A DNA stretch of 64,000 nucleotides from Winogradskyella eckloniae (GTDB lineage Bacteria; Bacteroidota; Bacteroidia; Flavobacteriales; Flavobacteriaceae), in contig NZ_JABRWP010000004.1 in assembly GCF_013249045.1 (NCBI RefSeq), positions 310,001 to 374,000 on the forward strand. Direction: 5' to 3'. Positions 1 through 7,361 of this stretch are shown here, piece by piece. The stretch's first letter is position 1, and each line of letters opens with the position of its first letter. The notes below the pieces were generated by a model, which had not been told where the DNA came from, made no database searches, and was given only the letters and a program-made list of their open reading frames with translations. A program made the position numbers and the translations under genes.

Positions 1-177
1 ATGTTTGGCTTCCCAAGTTACTGATTCACCCAATGCTATTAAACCTGAAGTTTTGCCTGCAATAGCACGCTCTTTAGAATGCGTCATTGACGCCTTATGA
101 AAATCAATATTACGCGCTAAATCGAAGCACGTTTTTATGTCTGCTTTAATGAGTGTTTTGATTTCTATAGTTGGCAT
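1..177 (-). CDS. SRPBCC family protein, N-terminal part (runs off the window)
   Basis: The frame opens with ATG at 177 and stays open through 59 codons to the window edge, so the C-terminal part is missing. The visible protein starts MPTIEIKTLIKADIKTCFDL and contains SGLIALGESVTWEAKH. That is the beginning of the flavobacterial SRPBCC (START-like, ligand-binding helix-grip fold) proteins of about 150 residues, which usually carry a cell-division-inhibitor-like annotation. The family has a hydrophobic cavity, but the ligand of this branch is unknown. The recognition rests on the N-terminal strand and the TWEAKH stretch only. Confidence 0.7.
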   Translation of the reverse strand, partial: MPTIEIKTLIKADIKTCFDLARNIDFHKASMTHSKERAIAGKTSGLIALGESVTWEAKH

Positions 178-347
178 TTGGTATCATTTAATTCATCAAA
201 AATAGCAACCTAAACCGAATGATGAGTTGAGTTTCTATAATTAAAAGCCAAAAAAGTTTCGATTGCACTCAACCAGACCAACCAACATTAACCAATAATC
301 TACCTAAAGGCAAACAAGCTTAGTTAATAGCAAAAACCAAAAGCTAA

Positions 348-1442
348 TTACACATTAAATAAGAAATGCATTACATCACCATCTTTTACAATGTAATTCT
401 TCCCTTCTACGCGCATTTTTCCAGCTTCTTTTACTTTGGCTTCACTTCCGTATTCTACGTAATCATCGTAAGCAATAACTTCTGCTCTAATGAATCCTTT
501 TTCAAAATCGGTATGAATAACACCTGCCGCTTGTGGACCTGTTGCTCCTACATTAACAGTCCAAGCTCTTACTTCCTTTACACCAGCTGTGAAATACGTT
601 TGCTGATTTAAAAGTTTATAAGCCGAACGGATTAACTTTGCGGAACCTGGTTCTTCTAATCCTATATCTGCTAAGAACATTTGGCGTTCTTCGTAGTCGT
701 CTAACTCATTAATATCTGCTTCTGTACCAACAGCCAACACTAAAACTTCTGCGTTCTCATTTTTTACAGCATCTCTTACTTTTTCTACGTAAGCATTACC
801 TGTAGTTGCAGCACCTTCATCTACATTACAAACATACATTACGGGTTTGTCTGTAATAAACTGAGCAGGTTTTACGTAATCTTCGTAATCTTCTTCAGAA
901 AACTCAATCGCTCTAACCGAAATACCAGCTTCAATATTTTCTTTTATTTTTAAAAGTACAGCTTCTTCTTTCTGTGCTTCTTTATTTCCTGTTTTAGCCG
1001 CTCGCTTTACTTTATCTAATTTTTTTTCAGCTGTTTCTAAGTCTTTAAGCTGCAATTCCATATCGATAGTTTCCTTATCTCTAATAGGATCTACAGAACC
1101 ATCAACATGTACAATATTTTCATTATCAAAACAACGTAACACATGCAAAATAGCATCGGTTTCTCTAATATTAGCTAAGAATTGGTTTCCTAAACCTTCA
1201 CCTTTAGAAGCCCCTTTTACCAAACCAGCAATATCTACAATCTCTACAGTTGCAGGCAAGACGCGTTCAGGTTTTACCAATTCTTCTAACTTTTGTAACC
1301 TTGGATCTGGTACATTCACCACACCAATATTTGGTTCAATAGTACAAAACGGAAAGTTGGCACTTTGCGCTTTTGCGTTAGATAAACAGTTAAATAAGGT
1401 TGACTTTCCTACGTTTGGTAATCCTACAATTCCAGCTTTCAT
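348..1442 (-). CDS. ychF: Redox-regulated ATPase YchF (Obg family)
   Basis: The 364 residues match the usual YchF length. The P-loop GLPNVGKST is at residues 7-15, the switch II motif [10 protein letters not shown] lies near residue 70, and the G4-type NVDE near 205 replaces NKxD, which explains the preference of this family for ATP over GTP. The C-terminal third is the TGS-like domain ending in [12 protein letters not shown]. YchF binds ribosomes and is linked to the oxidative stress response. It appears to be a single-gene unit, with a Bacteroidota -7 box TACTTTTG about 22 bases upstream. The family call is very safe. Confidence 0.97.
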   Translation of the reverse strand: MKAGIVGLPNVGKSTLFNCLSNAKAQSANFPFCTIEPNIGVVNVPDPRLQKLEELVKPERVLPATVEIVDIAGLVKGASKGEGLGNQFLANIRETDAILHVLRCFDNENIVHVDGSVDPIRDKETIDMELQLKDLETAEKKLDKVKRAAKTGNKEAQKEEAVLLKIKENIEAGISVRAIEFSEEDYEDYVKPAQFITDKPVMYVCNVDEGAATTGNAYVEKVRDAVKNENAEVLVLAVGTEADINELDDYEERQMFLADIGLEEPGSAKLIRSAYKLLNQQTYFTAGVKEVRAWTVNVGATGPQAAGVIHTDFEKGFIRAEVIAYDDYVEYGSEAKVKEAGKMRVEGKNYIVKDGDVMHFLFNV

Positions 1443-1811
1443 GTGATATTATTTTTGCGTTTGCAAAAGTACATGATTTTTTTCATTATAAAGTTCTTAA
1501 AAACGAAATGAAAGAATATTTATAACGTAAAGAAGTGGTTCCTGAAGTGAAACTAAATTTTGTAATATTTTTTATTAAAACATAGGTTCTTCAATAGACA
1601 TGTAGTATAATCGTTATTTAAAAGATTTAGGAATAATTGAAAGGCGATTTTTGGATTGTGCTTATAGTCTCCGTATATGAAACTTAGCGTGTTAAAAAAC
1701 ACTTTCGTTTCGGATTATACACGAGCCAAATTTAAAAATTTGGCGGTCTTCGTAAATACACATAAACCTCTCGAAAATCCTATAATAGCTATGTTTTATA
1801 TACATTGTTAG
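1443..1811. other. Intergenic stretch with palindromes and a cassette-type repeat
   Basis: No gene is visible in these 369 bases. Next to ychF is its promoter region. The half beside the following minus-strand lipoprotein gene holds a perfect inverted repeat GCCAAATTT-AA-AAATTTGGC at 1725-1744, a small hairpin GTGTT-AAAA-AACAC at 1689-1702 and the imperfect repeat at 1769-1817. Read on the minus strand, the whole block follows directly on the lipoprotein stop codon, so it is probably its transcription end or a recombination remnant. Confidence 0.5.
1464..1471 (-). promoter_or_regulatory. Putative -7 box of the ychF promoter
   Basis: TACTTTTG on the minus strand fits the Bacteroidota sigma consensus TAnnTTTG and lies 22 bases before the ychF start. 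No clear TTG -33 element is seen at the right distance, so this is a motif match only. Confidence 0.45.
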
Positions 1812-1817
1812 TCAACG
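1769..1817 (-). repeat. Cassette-end repeat, copy A
   Basis: Read on the minus strand it begins in the stop codon region of the lipoprotein gene with CTAACAATGTATATAA, then ACATAGCTA, and ends near TTTTCGAGAGG. The same order of short blocks (ACAATG, TATAA, CATxGCTA, TTTCGA) recurs at 29730-29803 and, more weakly, at 28792-28843. In all three places it sits directly after the stop codon of a minus-strand orphan gene. The form recalls attC-like ends of gene cassettes, but I cannot show integrase sites. Confidence 0.5.
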
Positions 1818-2912
1818 TATTTTTGACTTTTCAAATGGTCTTTTATCTGAAGTACTCATTTTATATTGTTTTAAAGCCTCTTCCAAAGTAAGATTTATTG
1901 ACATGTTTTCTACGAATACCTTAACTGATGTAAATATGAACGGTATGTAGCTTCTTGAAATAAAATCAGATTTTATTGCAATTTCATCTAATTGATCAGC
2001 ATTCCATTTTTTTCTTGTTTCATTAGCACTCTCATATTTTTCTTGATTCAAATTTGGAAGCCATATTTGGTTATTGAGAGAATCCGGCAACAAGTGATGT
2101 CTATATTGCCAAGTTGAGTAAACCTCAAAATTACCTTTATCTTTATCATTTTGGAAATTCAGGTAAGAGATTGCCTGTTCAGGATCAAATCGTCCCTCAT
2201 TTACTGCCTTGCAAAAAATTGGTTCAAGATCAATTATGTTTTTATTGCTGCTTCTTCTTTGAGATGTATGAACTAAAACCACATCATGATTTTGCCCTCT
2301 TAAGGATCTTCTAAAACCGAGCTCTATCTGAGAAGGGAAGCCAAGAGAATCCGTTAATGAAAGTATCCTGTTCATATTTAATAATCGATTAGCTTGAATA
2401 GTGTCATTATGAGTGTCATACATTGGTCTGAACATTTGATCTCTTTCATAAATTGATTTAAATTCACTTCTTAAACTCGAGTCATAATCAGTCGTTCTTT
2501 TCTCTATAAAAGAATTCCAAAGGTTTTCATCTATATATGTGTTGACAAAAATTGGCTTTATCGAACTTAAATCATCAGAATTATTTATAAGTAGTTGAAG
2601 ATTTAAATTTCTTTCATCTAAATTATTAGAGAGTTGATTTGAAAGTGCAGCATTATAAACATCAGCACCAAAAGGTTTTTTAATTTCTTTAAATGCCAAT
2701 GCGTAATTTTTGGATGCTTTTTCAAAATCACCGGCACAAATTGCCATTTCAGCTTTATTTGTTAGAGTGTGATAGTTAGCAATTGCTTCATTATTGTAGT
2801 TGCATTTCGTGAATTCAGTCATGGCAGAATTTTCAGACTTAATATTAGTCTCATTACGGTTTTTACAACCTATTTGAATTGTCATAATAATTAAAATGAT
2901 TGTTATTCTCAT
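1812..2912 (-). CDS. Orphan lipoprotein of unknown function
   Basis: 366 residues. The N-terminus MRITIILIIMTIQIGC is a short lipoprotein signal with the lipobox IQIGC, so the mature protein starts at Cys15 and should be attached to a membrane. Residues around 45-75 (AEMAICAGDFEKASKNYALA) read like a single TPR-type helix pair. The rest is mixed, with many Asn, Ser and Asp residues and no catalytic motif I recognise. It stands alone, with an ACGTATT-type inverted repeat about 100 bases upstream and a cassette-type repeat after its stop. The surroundings suggest an accessory gene; the function is unknown. Confidence 0.75.
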   Translation of the reverse strand: MRITIILIIMTIQIGCKNRNETNIKSENSAMTEFTKCNYNNEAIANYHTLTNKAEMAICAGDFEKASKNYALAFKEIKKPFGADVYNAALSNQLSNNLDERNLNLQLLINNSDDLSSIKPIFVNTYIDENLWNSFIEKRTTDYDSSLRSEFKSIYERDQMFRPMYDTHNDTIQANRLLNMNRILSLTDSLGFPSQIELGFRRSLRGQNHDVVLVHTSQRRSSNKNIIDLEPIFCKAVNEGRFDPEQAISYLNFQNDKDKGNFEVYSTWQYRHHLLPDSLNNQIWLPNLNQEKYESANETRKKWNADQLDEIAIKSDFISRSYIPFIFTSVKVFVENMSINLTLEEALKQYKMSTSDKRPFEKSKIR

Positions 2913-3010
2913 TTTTTAAATTTTATGGTAACTAACTTTAATAATATGATTCCGTTTCAATGACTTATATCAAAAGTTAAGCTAAGTTACCCTTTTCAAA
3001 ACAGAAAATC

Positions 3011-3030
3011 AATACGTATAACTACGTATT
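3011..3030 (-). promoter_or_regulatory. Inverted repeat AATACGTA-N4-TACGTATT
   Basis: A perfect 8-base inverted repeat with a 4-base spacer lies 99 bases upstream of the orphan lipoprotein gene. Similar ACGTATT arms occur at 11520-11553. The position and symmetry fit a dimeric regulator site; the regulator is unknown. Confidence 0.4.
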
Positions 3031-3105
3031 TAACAAGAAAAATCCCAAACCAAAGACTTAGGATTTAATATAACATGTCGCAATCTATTTTATATTTCAC
3101 TATAG

Positions 3106-3477
3106 TTAAGTTACATTTTTAAAAGTAGGATAGTTCTCGGTAATACTACCAACACCTTTTTTATTCATTTTAAAAACCACATCTTTTTCAGTAGTAAACA
3201 ATAATACAGATAAAAAAGAAGATTTTAAATGCTGCTTTACAATAGGCAAAGCGTCTTCTAAAGTCATTTCTTCTTCTATATCTTCGGTTTCTCTTGGTCT
3301 AAAGCTATACTTTAAGATGACTTTAAAGTCGTTTTCTGCATAGATTGGTCTTAAGAAAATGTTTTTTAATTCGGGTTTACCAATGGTTTTTGCCATGGTT
3401 AATTTTGCAAAGGTTTTAGCTTCTATGCTGTCTTTTACGTGTTCCCAGAACTCATTAAAAACATCTTGGTAGGTCAT
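3106..3477 (-). CDS. Conserved small flavobacterial protein, unknown function
   Basis: 123 residues, no signal peptide and no membrane segment, so probably cytoplasmic. It begins MTYQDVFNEFWEHVKDSIEA, has an acidic stretch (ETEDIEEEMTLEDA, residues 65-78) and ends in KMNKKGVGSITENYPTFKNV. A truncated copy of the C-terminal half lies 2 kb away at 5489-5602. That shows the family has duplicated locally, and the conservation of the tail in the fragment supports a real gene here. It lies 58 bases downstream of the DUF3307 gene on the same strand and could be cotranscribed. I do not recognise a function. Confidence 0.75.
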   Translation of the reverse strand: MTYQDVFNEFWEHVKDSIEAKTFAKLTMAKTIGKPELKNIFLRPIYAENDFKVILKYSFRPRETEDIEEEMTLEDALPIVKQHLKSSFLSVLLFTTEKDVVFKMNKKGVGSITENYPTFKNVT

Positions 3478-3535
3478 AGATTTTATTATTTAAACTGGTT
3501 TGTCTCTGTTTTTGGTGTTTGTTTCTAATTTAATT

Positions 3536-4252
3536 TTACACTAAGGTCATAGCATATTTATACAACAAACCTATGAATATGGCCATACCAAAGCTTATTA
3601 ATGTACCTATAAGCATATATTCAGTTAGCTTTCTGTCTTTTGCTCTTGACAAATCACCAAATCTAAAAACGGATTTTGCTGCAATAAGCAACCCAATGGC
3701 ACTCCACTGATTTAGTAATATAAAACTAAACACAAATAGACGTTCTAAAATACCAATGTATTTACCTGCGCTTTCTAATGAGTCTTCAGAGTTATCTTCT
3801 TCTAAACTCCACTTTCCCATTAACATTTTCATAATTATGGAAGATACAGACGTTATTAAGAGTAATGCCAGTAGTAATAGTAAGATTTCTTTTGAATATA
3901 ATTTTTCAATATCTAAGCTATAAGGCGCTTTAAAATAAACGACAGCTCCAATAATTAGTATATGAAGTATTTGATCTACAAAAAACAACCATCTGGTATT
4001 AACTTTTTCTTCGAGATGTATTTTAGCAATATCAATGACTAAATGACTAATAACTATGATGATAAAATAAGGTATAAACGACCAATTGAATTGAAACAAC
4101 ACCAATAATGCCACAAAATGCACTAAACCATGAACGTATAAGTATTTTGATTTATGTTTTTTATCCTTTTTATCTTTTACCCAACTGTTTGGCTGTAAAA
4201 CAAAGTCTCCAACAATATGAGCGATTAAAAACTTAGCAAATAAAAGTATCAT
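3536..4252 (-). CDS. DUF3307 membrane protein
   Basis: 238 residues. The start MILLFAKFLIAHIVGDFVLQ followed by a basic KDKKDKKHKSK loop is the hallmark of DUF3307. About six hydrophobic segments place it in the inner membrane. The start codon overlaps the stop of the upstream SatD gene by one base (TAATG), so the two are translationally coupled. SatD and DUF3307 are often paired in Bacteroidota, with the soluble HTH-containing partner presumably controlling or sensing for the membrane partner. The biochemical role is unknown. Confidence 0.9.
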   Translation of the reverse strand: MILLFAKFLIAHIVGDFVLQPNSWVKDKKDKKHKSKYLYVHGLVHFVALLVLFQFNWSFIPYFIIIVISHLVIDIAKIHLEEKVNTRWLFFVDQILHILIIGAVVYFKAPYSLDIEKLYSKEILLLLLALLLITSVSSIIMKMLMGKWSLEEDNSEDSLESAGKYIGILERLFVFSFILLNQWSAIGLLIAAKSVFRFGDLSRAKDRKLTEYMLIGTLISFGMAIFIGLLYKYAMTLV

Positions 4253-4848
4253 TATTGAGTGATTTTTGCTTTATAAAAATTGTTCATAGTCATTATTTCT
4301 TCAAATCCTCCTCTTTTTAGCGCTTCACTAATACTACTTTGAGATTTATTGAGCAGTTGCGCTAATTCTTCTTGTTTTTTATCGGAATGTTGTAAAGTTG
4401 TTGTTATTACTTTAGCCACTGTACTACTCCAGTTATTTGCCGTTAATAATGCTAAACTAAGCATAATATTAATAGAATCATTGAAATTTTGGTCCGTTGT
4501 TTTTATGGCTAAGGTTTGCTTTTTAAGGGCTTCAAAACAATCACCAGACAGCATATATGCAGACCCATTAGATTCTGTTATTTTGCTAGATGCATAGGTC
4601 TCATCACCTATACCAATGGCCATTCTAACATCTTGTGATTTTAGCTGCTTAACTGTTGCTTTAATATGTATAGCTGCAAGTAATGCCGTTTGAGGCGCTA
4701 TTGAAAGCTGAAAACTATCACCTCTAAATATTTCCCAACTTTTAGGTTCTTTACCATAATAACTAAGCGTTTTTTTTAGAGGTGCCAACCAACGCTCTGC
4801 TTCTATCTCTCTAGAATTGATGATATCTCCTGTGATTACTGCGATCAT
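4252..4848 (-). CDS. SatD family protein with C-terminal helix-turn-helix
   Basis: 198 residues. The N-terminal part (MIAVITGDIINSREIEAE, then FRGDSFQLSIAP and VRMAIGIGDE) matches the SatD family, named from the Streptococcus mutans sat locus. The C-terminal 55 residues contain QEELAQLLNKSQSSISEALKR, a typical DNA-binding helix-turn-helix. It is the first gene of the SatD/DUF3307 pair. A 20-base perfect palindrome upstream of its promoter is a natural candidate for autoregulation by this HTH. The family call is secure; the signal it responds to is not known. Confidence 0.9.
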   Translation of the reverse strand: MIAVITGDIINSREIEAERWLAPLKKTLSYYGKEPKSWEIFRGDSFQLSIAPQTALLAAIHIKATVKQLKSQDVRMAIGIGDETYASSKITESNGSAYMLSGDCFEALKKQTLAIKTTDQNFNDSINIMLSLALLTANNWSSTVAKVITTTLQHSDKKQEELAQLLNKSQSSISEALKRGGFEEIMTMNNFYKAKITQ

Positions 4849-4864
4849 TTTTCTGGGTTTTAAA

Positions 4865-4895
4865 CAAATATATCGGTTTTTTAGCCAATATACAA
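4865..4895 (-). promoter_or_regulatory. Promoter of the SatD/DUF3307 operon
   Basis: On the minus strand TTG (4895-4893) and TATATTTG (4872-4865) are separated by 20 bases, a good match to the Bacteroidota TTG-N19-21-TAnnTTTG promoter. The -7 box is only 16 bases before the SatD start, so the leader would be very short. Confidence 0.6.
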
Positions 4896-4912
4896 CTTTA
4901 TCGTCTTAATAT

Positions 4913-4932
4913 CCGATAATTTAAATTATCGG
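4913..4932. promoter_or_regulatory. Perfect 20-bp palindrome upstream of SatD
   Basis: CCGATAATTTAAATTATCGG is an exact palindrome just upstream of the predicted -33 element. Partial TATCGG and GATAAT half-sites lie nearby (around 4871 and 4943). It has operator form and is best placed for binding by the HTH of SatD or another regulator. Confidence 0.55.
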
Positions 4933-5016
4933 GTTTATAGCAGATAATTAAACGTTGAATAAAAACCCCAAGTCAATGACTCCGGAATTCAATTATAAAG
5001 CAATGAATTATTAAAT

Positions 5017-5343
5017 CTATTCACGCTCCAAAAGCTTCTTTGATACCTTATAAGTTGCCGCATACGCTAAACCTTCTTGTCGTTTTTTAAAAGTTGTAAA
5101 TGCTCTGTTGTACCATTTAGGATCTGTAGCTTTCTTTTTAAAATCTTCATGACTTAAAACATCGAACGGTTTACCATCTAACCAAGGCTCCATACCATAG
5201 ACACCAATGCCAAAGTGCTGTACACGTTGGAGTACGGTTTCAAAATCCGTTTCAGAGAAATAATGCGTTTCGCCATCGAAACCATCATTTACGTTTTTTA
5301 AATCCGTGAAAACGTTTTTTTCTAAAAATTCTGTTTGTGTCAT
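5017..5343 (-). CDS. Conserved hypothetical cytoplasmic protein
   Basis: 108 residues without signal peptide or membrane segment. The sequence starts MTQTEFLEKNVFTDLKNVND and includes GIGVYGMEPWLDGKPFD and PKWYNRAFTTFKKRQEG, a regular aromatic-rich pattern typical of a folded small protein. A convincing -7 box TAACTTTG lies 80 bases upstream, so it is expressed on its own. Similar proteins occur in flavobacteria without an assigned function, and I cannot propose one. Confidence 0.7.
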   Translation of the reverse strand: MTQTEFLEKNVFTDLKNVNDGFDGETHYFSETDFETVLQRVQHFGIGVYGMEPWLDGKPFDVLSHEDFKKKATDPKWYNRAFTTFKKRQEGLAYAATYKVSKKLLERE

Positions 5344-5423
5344 TATAATGATATTCCTAAATAAGAGTTGTTTGTTCCGTAATCTAAAATTAAGACTAAT
5401 AATATGTCATTAATTTATAAGCG

Positions 5424-5431
5424 CAAAGTTA
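5424..5431 (-). promoter_or_regulatory. Putative -7 box TAACTTTG
   Basis: The minus-strand match to TAnnTTTG lies 80 bases before the start of the 108-residue hypothetical gene. No clear -33 TTG is present. Confidence 0.4.
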
Positions 5432-5488
5432 CGTCTTCTTTAACCGATTACTTCATTTATGTCATAAGATGATGGTTTATTTTACAAG

Positions 5489-5602
5489 TCATTTAGGTTT
5501 GGTTACATTTTTAAAGGTTGGATATTCTTTTATGATATCACCTACTCCCTTTTTGTTTATCTTAAAGACCACATCAACAGACAATAGTTTAAAATGCAAC
5601 TG
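5489..5602 (-). pseudogene. Truncated copy of the 3106-3477 gene
   Basis: In one minus-strand frame ending at TGA (5491-5489) the DNA encodes DVVFKINKKGVGDIIKEYP followed by TFKNVTKPK. This is nearly identical to DVVFKMNKKGVGSITENYP plus TFKNV at the C-terminus of the intact gene 2 kb away. Upstream, QLHFKLLSV still matches QHLKSSFLSV, but the intervening LLFTTEK block is deleted and nothing before it is recognisable. No start codon serves the fragment. It is the decayed remains of a duplicated gene. Confidence 0.8.
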
Positions 5603-5712
5603 GCAGACTAGGGATTTTTTATATAAATCTGTTATATAAATAGATACAACTTAAGCAACCATTTTGAGCTTTGTTCATCTTCATTAAAACTAATCCATTA
5701 AAACCTCAGAAA

Positions 5713-6855
5713 ATGAAAAAATCAATCGCTTTAATTTTAGTTCTACTTCTAGCCTCTTCTTGCTCCAAAGACAAACAAGACCAAAATGATGGTAATTTTA
5801 GTATCAGCGGAAAATTTGTCGCTCCCAATGGCACAGATCCTGTATCAAAAGCTAACGTAAGCCTATACGAAGATCATATAATAATAAATGAAACGCTTAC
5901 AGATAGTGAAGGTAAATTCACATTAACAGGTGTTTCACCAGGAGACTATGAAGTTAACATCTCTAAAGGGCTTTTCTCAACGACCCTAAGCACAACCGTA
6001 ACAACGGATGATGACATTTTTGATATTGATTTAAGCTCTATAGCAATTACAGACCTTCCCAATATTGCTGTGGTTACGGGTTATTATGATAATATAGAGA
6101 CTGTTTTGTATAATATTGGACTTGCAAACCCAATAACAGGAGAACCATTATTTGACATTATTGATGGCCATGATTTAGCAGGAAGACCAAGCAACGCTCA
6201 ACAAGGACATCATCACAATGCCAACACTACATTAAGTAAAACTACAAATAACGAACTCTTAGAACCTAACGTAGATTTTGGATTCGGAACCTTTATTGAA
6301 TCACCAGCCTTAATTGCCAATTATGATATCATATTTTTAAATTGTGGTTTAAATGAATACAAAACAGACTTAAGCAGTAATCTTACTAATTTTGTTGCCA
6401 ATGGTGGCTTGCTGTATTCTACAGATTATGCATTTGTTTATTTAGATGACATTACTAATAACGGAACAGAATACGTTTCTTTTAGAGATCCTCATCGATC
6501 AGGACAATCACTGGCAACAACGGCAGAAGTCCTAAATGCTGATTTATTAAATTGGATGACCTTAAATTTTAATGTTTCTACCACAGATAATACTGTAATT
6601 ATAGATCAGTTTTTAAATAATTGGCAACCCGTTGCATCTTATGATGACAATACCGTGTTACCTTGGTTATATGGACCTGTAGTTTATGATGATGGTATTG
6701 AAGAAGACATATATTTAGCTTATACGTTTACGCATGGCGATGGTGGTGTGTTATACTCATCATTTCATACCAAAAATAGCACCACGCAATCTGAAGCTGT
6801 GGAGCGCTCTATTCAATATTTAGTTTTTGAATTAGCGAGCTTAAAATCGGAATAA
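5713..6855 (+). CDS. Lipoprotein with carboxypeptidase-like repeat and ThuA-like domain
   Basis: I place the start at 5713, because MKKSIALILVLLLASSC is a complete lipoprotein signal (lipobox ASSC) and the in-frame ATG 42 bases earlier would add an unlikely leader. That gives 380 residues. Residues 28-85 form a carboxypeptidase regulatory-like (transthyretin-type) domain with the usual TDSEGKFTLTGVSPGDYEV pattern. From about residue 120 (LPNIAVVTGYYDNIE, YDIIFLNCGLNEY, NFVANGGLLYSTDYAF) the fold resembles ThuA or class I amidotransferase-like domains, without an evident catalytic Cys. It should face the periplasm or cell surface. Its role is unknown. Confidence 0.8.
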   Translation: MKKSIALILVLLLASSCSKDKQDQNDGNFSISGKFVAPNGTDPVSKANVSLYEDHIIINETLTDSEGKFTLTGVSPGDYEVNISKGLFSTTLSTTVTTDDDIFDIDLSSIAITDLPNIAVVTGYYDNIETVLYNIGLANPITGEPLFDIIDGHDLAGRPSNAQQGHHHNANTTLSKTTNNELLEPNVDFGFGTFIESPALIANYDIIFLNCGLNEYKTDLSSNLTNFVANGGLLYSTDYAFVYLDDITNNGTEYVSFRDPHRSGQSLATTAEVLNADLLNWMTLNFNVSTTDNTVIIDQFLNNWQPVASYDDNTVLPWLYGPVVYDDGIEEDIYLAYTFTHGDGGVLYSSFHTKNSTTQSEAVERSIQYLVFELASLKSE

Positions 6856-6874
6856 TGCATACCAAATAGAACTA

Positions 6875-6905
6875 AAAAACCCGAAGCCTTAGACTTCGGG
6901 TTTTT
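6875..6905. terminator. Bidirectional terminator
   Basis: AAAAACCCGAAG and CTTCGGGTTTTT form a 12-bp stem around a 7-base loop, with A and T tracts on the two sides. It lies between two converging genes and can serve both. Confidence 0.85.
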
Positions 6906-6925
6906 ATTATTTTATAGTATAGAAA

Positions 6926-7279
6926 TTAACCTTCAGGATGCATAAAACGCTGTTTTCCTAAAAGCTCTTCTTCGGTCTCTACATGCTCATCATCAGGTAT
7001 ACAACAATCTACAGGACAAACAGCCGCACATTGTGGCTCTTCATGGAAGCCCATACACTCTGTACATTTATCTGGAGCAATATAATACACTTCATCATCA
7101 ATAGGTTCTTGCGTTTCATCTGCATCTACCTCTTTACCATTTGGTAAAACAATAGTGCCTTTTAAGCTCGTTCCATCTGAGTAGCGCCAATCATCTGCAC
7201 CTTCATAAATCGCTGTATTTGGACATTCTGGCTCGCAAGCTCCACAATTTATACATTCATCTGTGATTATTATTGCCAT
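6926..7279 (-). CDS. Ferredoxin with two 4Fe-4S clusters
   Basis: 117 residues. The first cluster motif C9-x2-C12-x2-C15-x3-C19-P is at the N-terminus ([14 protein letters not shown]) and the second, C72-x2-C75-x8-C84-x3-C88-P, follows an insert of about 50 residues. The long x8 spacing in the second motif is typical of bacterial 2[4Fe-4S] ferredoxins of the Alvin or FdhA type. An acidic C-terminal tail follows. It is a cytoplasmic electron carrier. It is transcribed away from the acyl-CoA reductase gene, with which it shares a very short promoter region, a pairing common in flavobacteria. Confidence 0.93.
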   Translation of the reverse strand: MAIIITDECINCGACEPECPNTAIYEGADDWRYSDGTSLKGTIVLPNGKEVDADETQEPIDDEVYYIAPDKCTECMGFHEEPQCAAVCPVDCCIPDDEHVETEEELLGKQRFMHPEG

Positions 7280-7309
7280 AGTATTTTATCTTTTTCTTTT
7301 TACTTTACG

Positions 7310-7331
7310 TAAATTTGCAATTGCAAAAATA
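7310..7331. promoter_or_regulatory. Overlapping divergent promoters with a palindromic core
   Basis: On the plus strand TAAATTTG (7310-7317) and on the minus strand TATTTTTG (7331-7324) both match TAnnTTTG. Between them is the perfect 14-bp palindrome TTTGCAATTGCAAA (7314-7327). The plus box is 44 bases before the acyl-CoA reductase start and the minus box 44 bases before the ferredoxin start. The two boxes are so close that RNA polymerase could hardly use both at once. Confidence 0.6.
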
Positions 7332-7361
7332 AAGCCAAAACATCGTATAACCAAACCTTAT

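Larger units (their letters stand above)
5344..5712. other. Spacer with promoter and a gene remnant
   Basis: No intact gene is present. The left part is the promoter region of the 108-residue protein. The middle holds the truncated copy at 5489-5602. The right part is the leader of the ThuA-like lipoprotein, with two copies of ATATAAAT (around 5620 and 5634) but no clear TAnnTTTG box. Confidence 0.5.
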
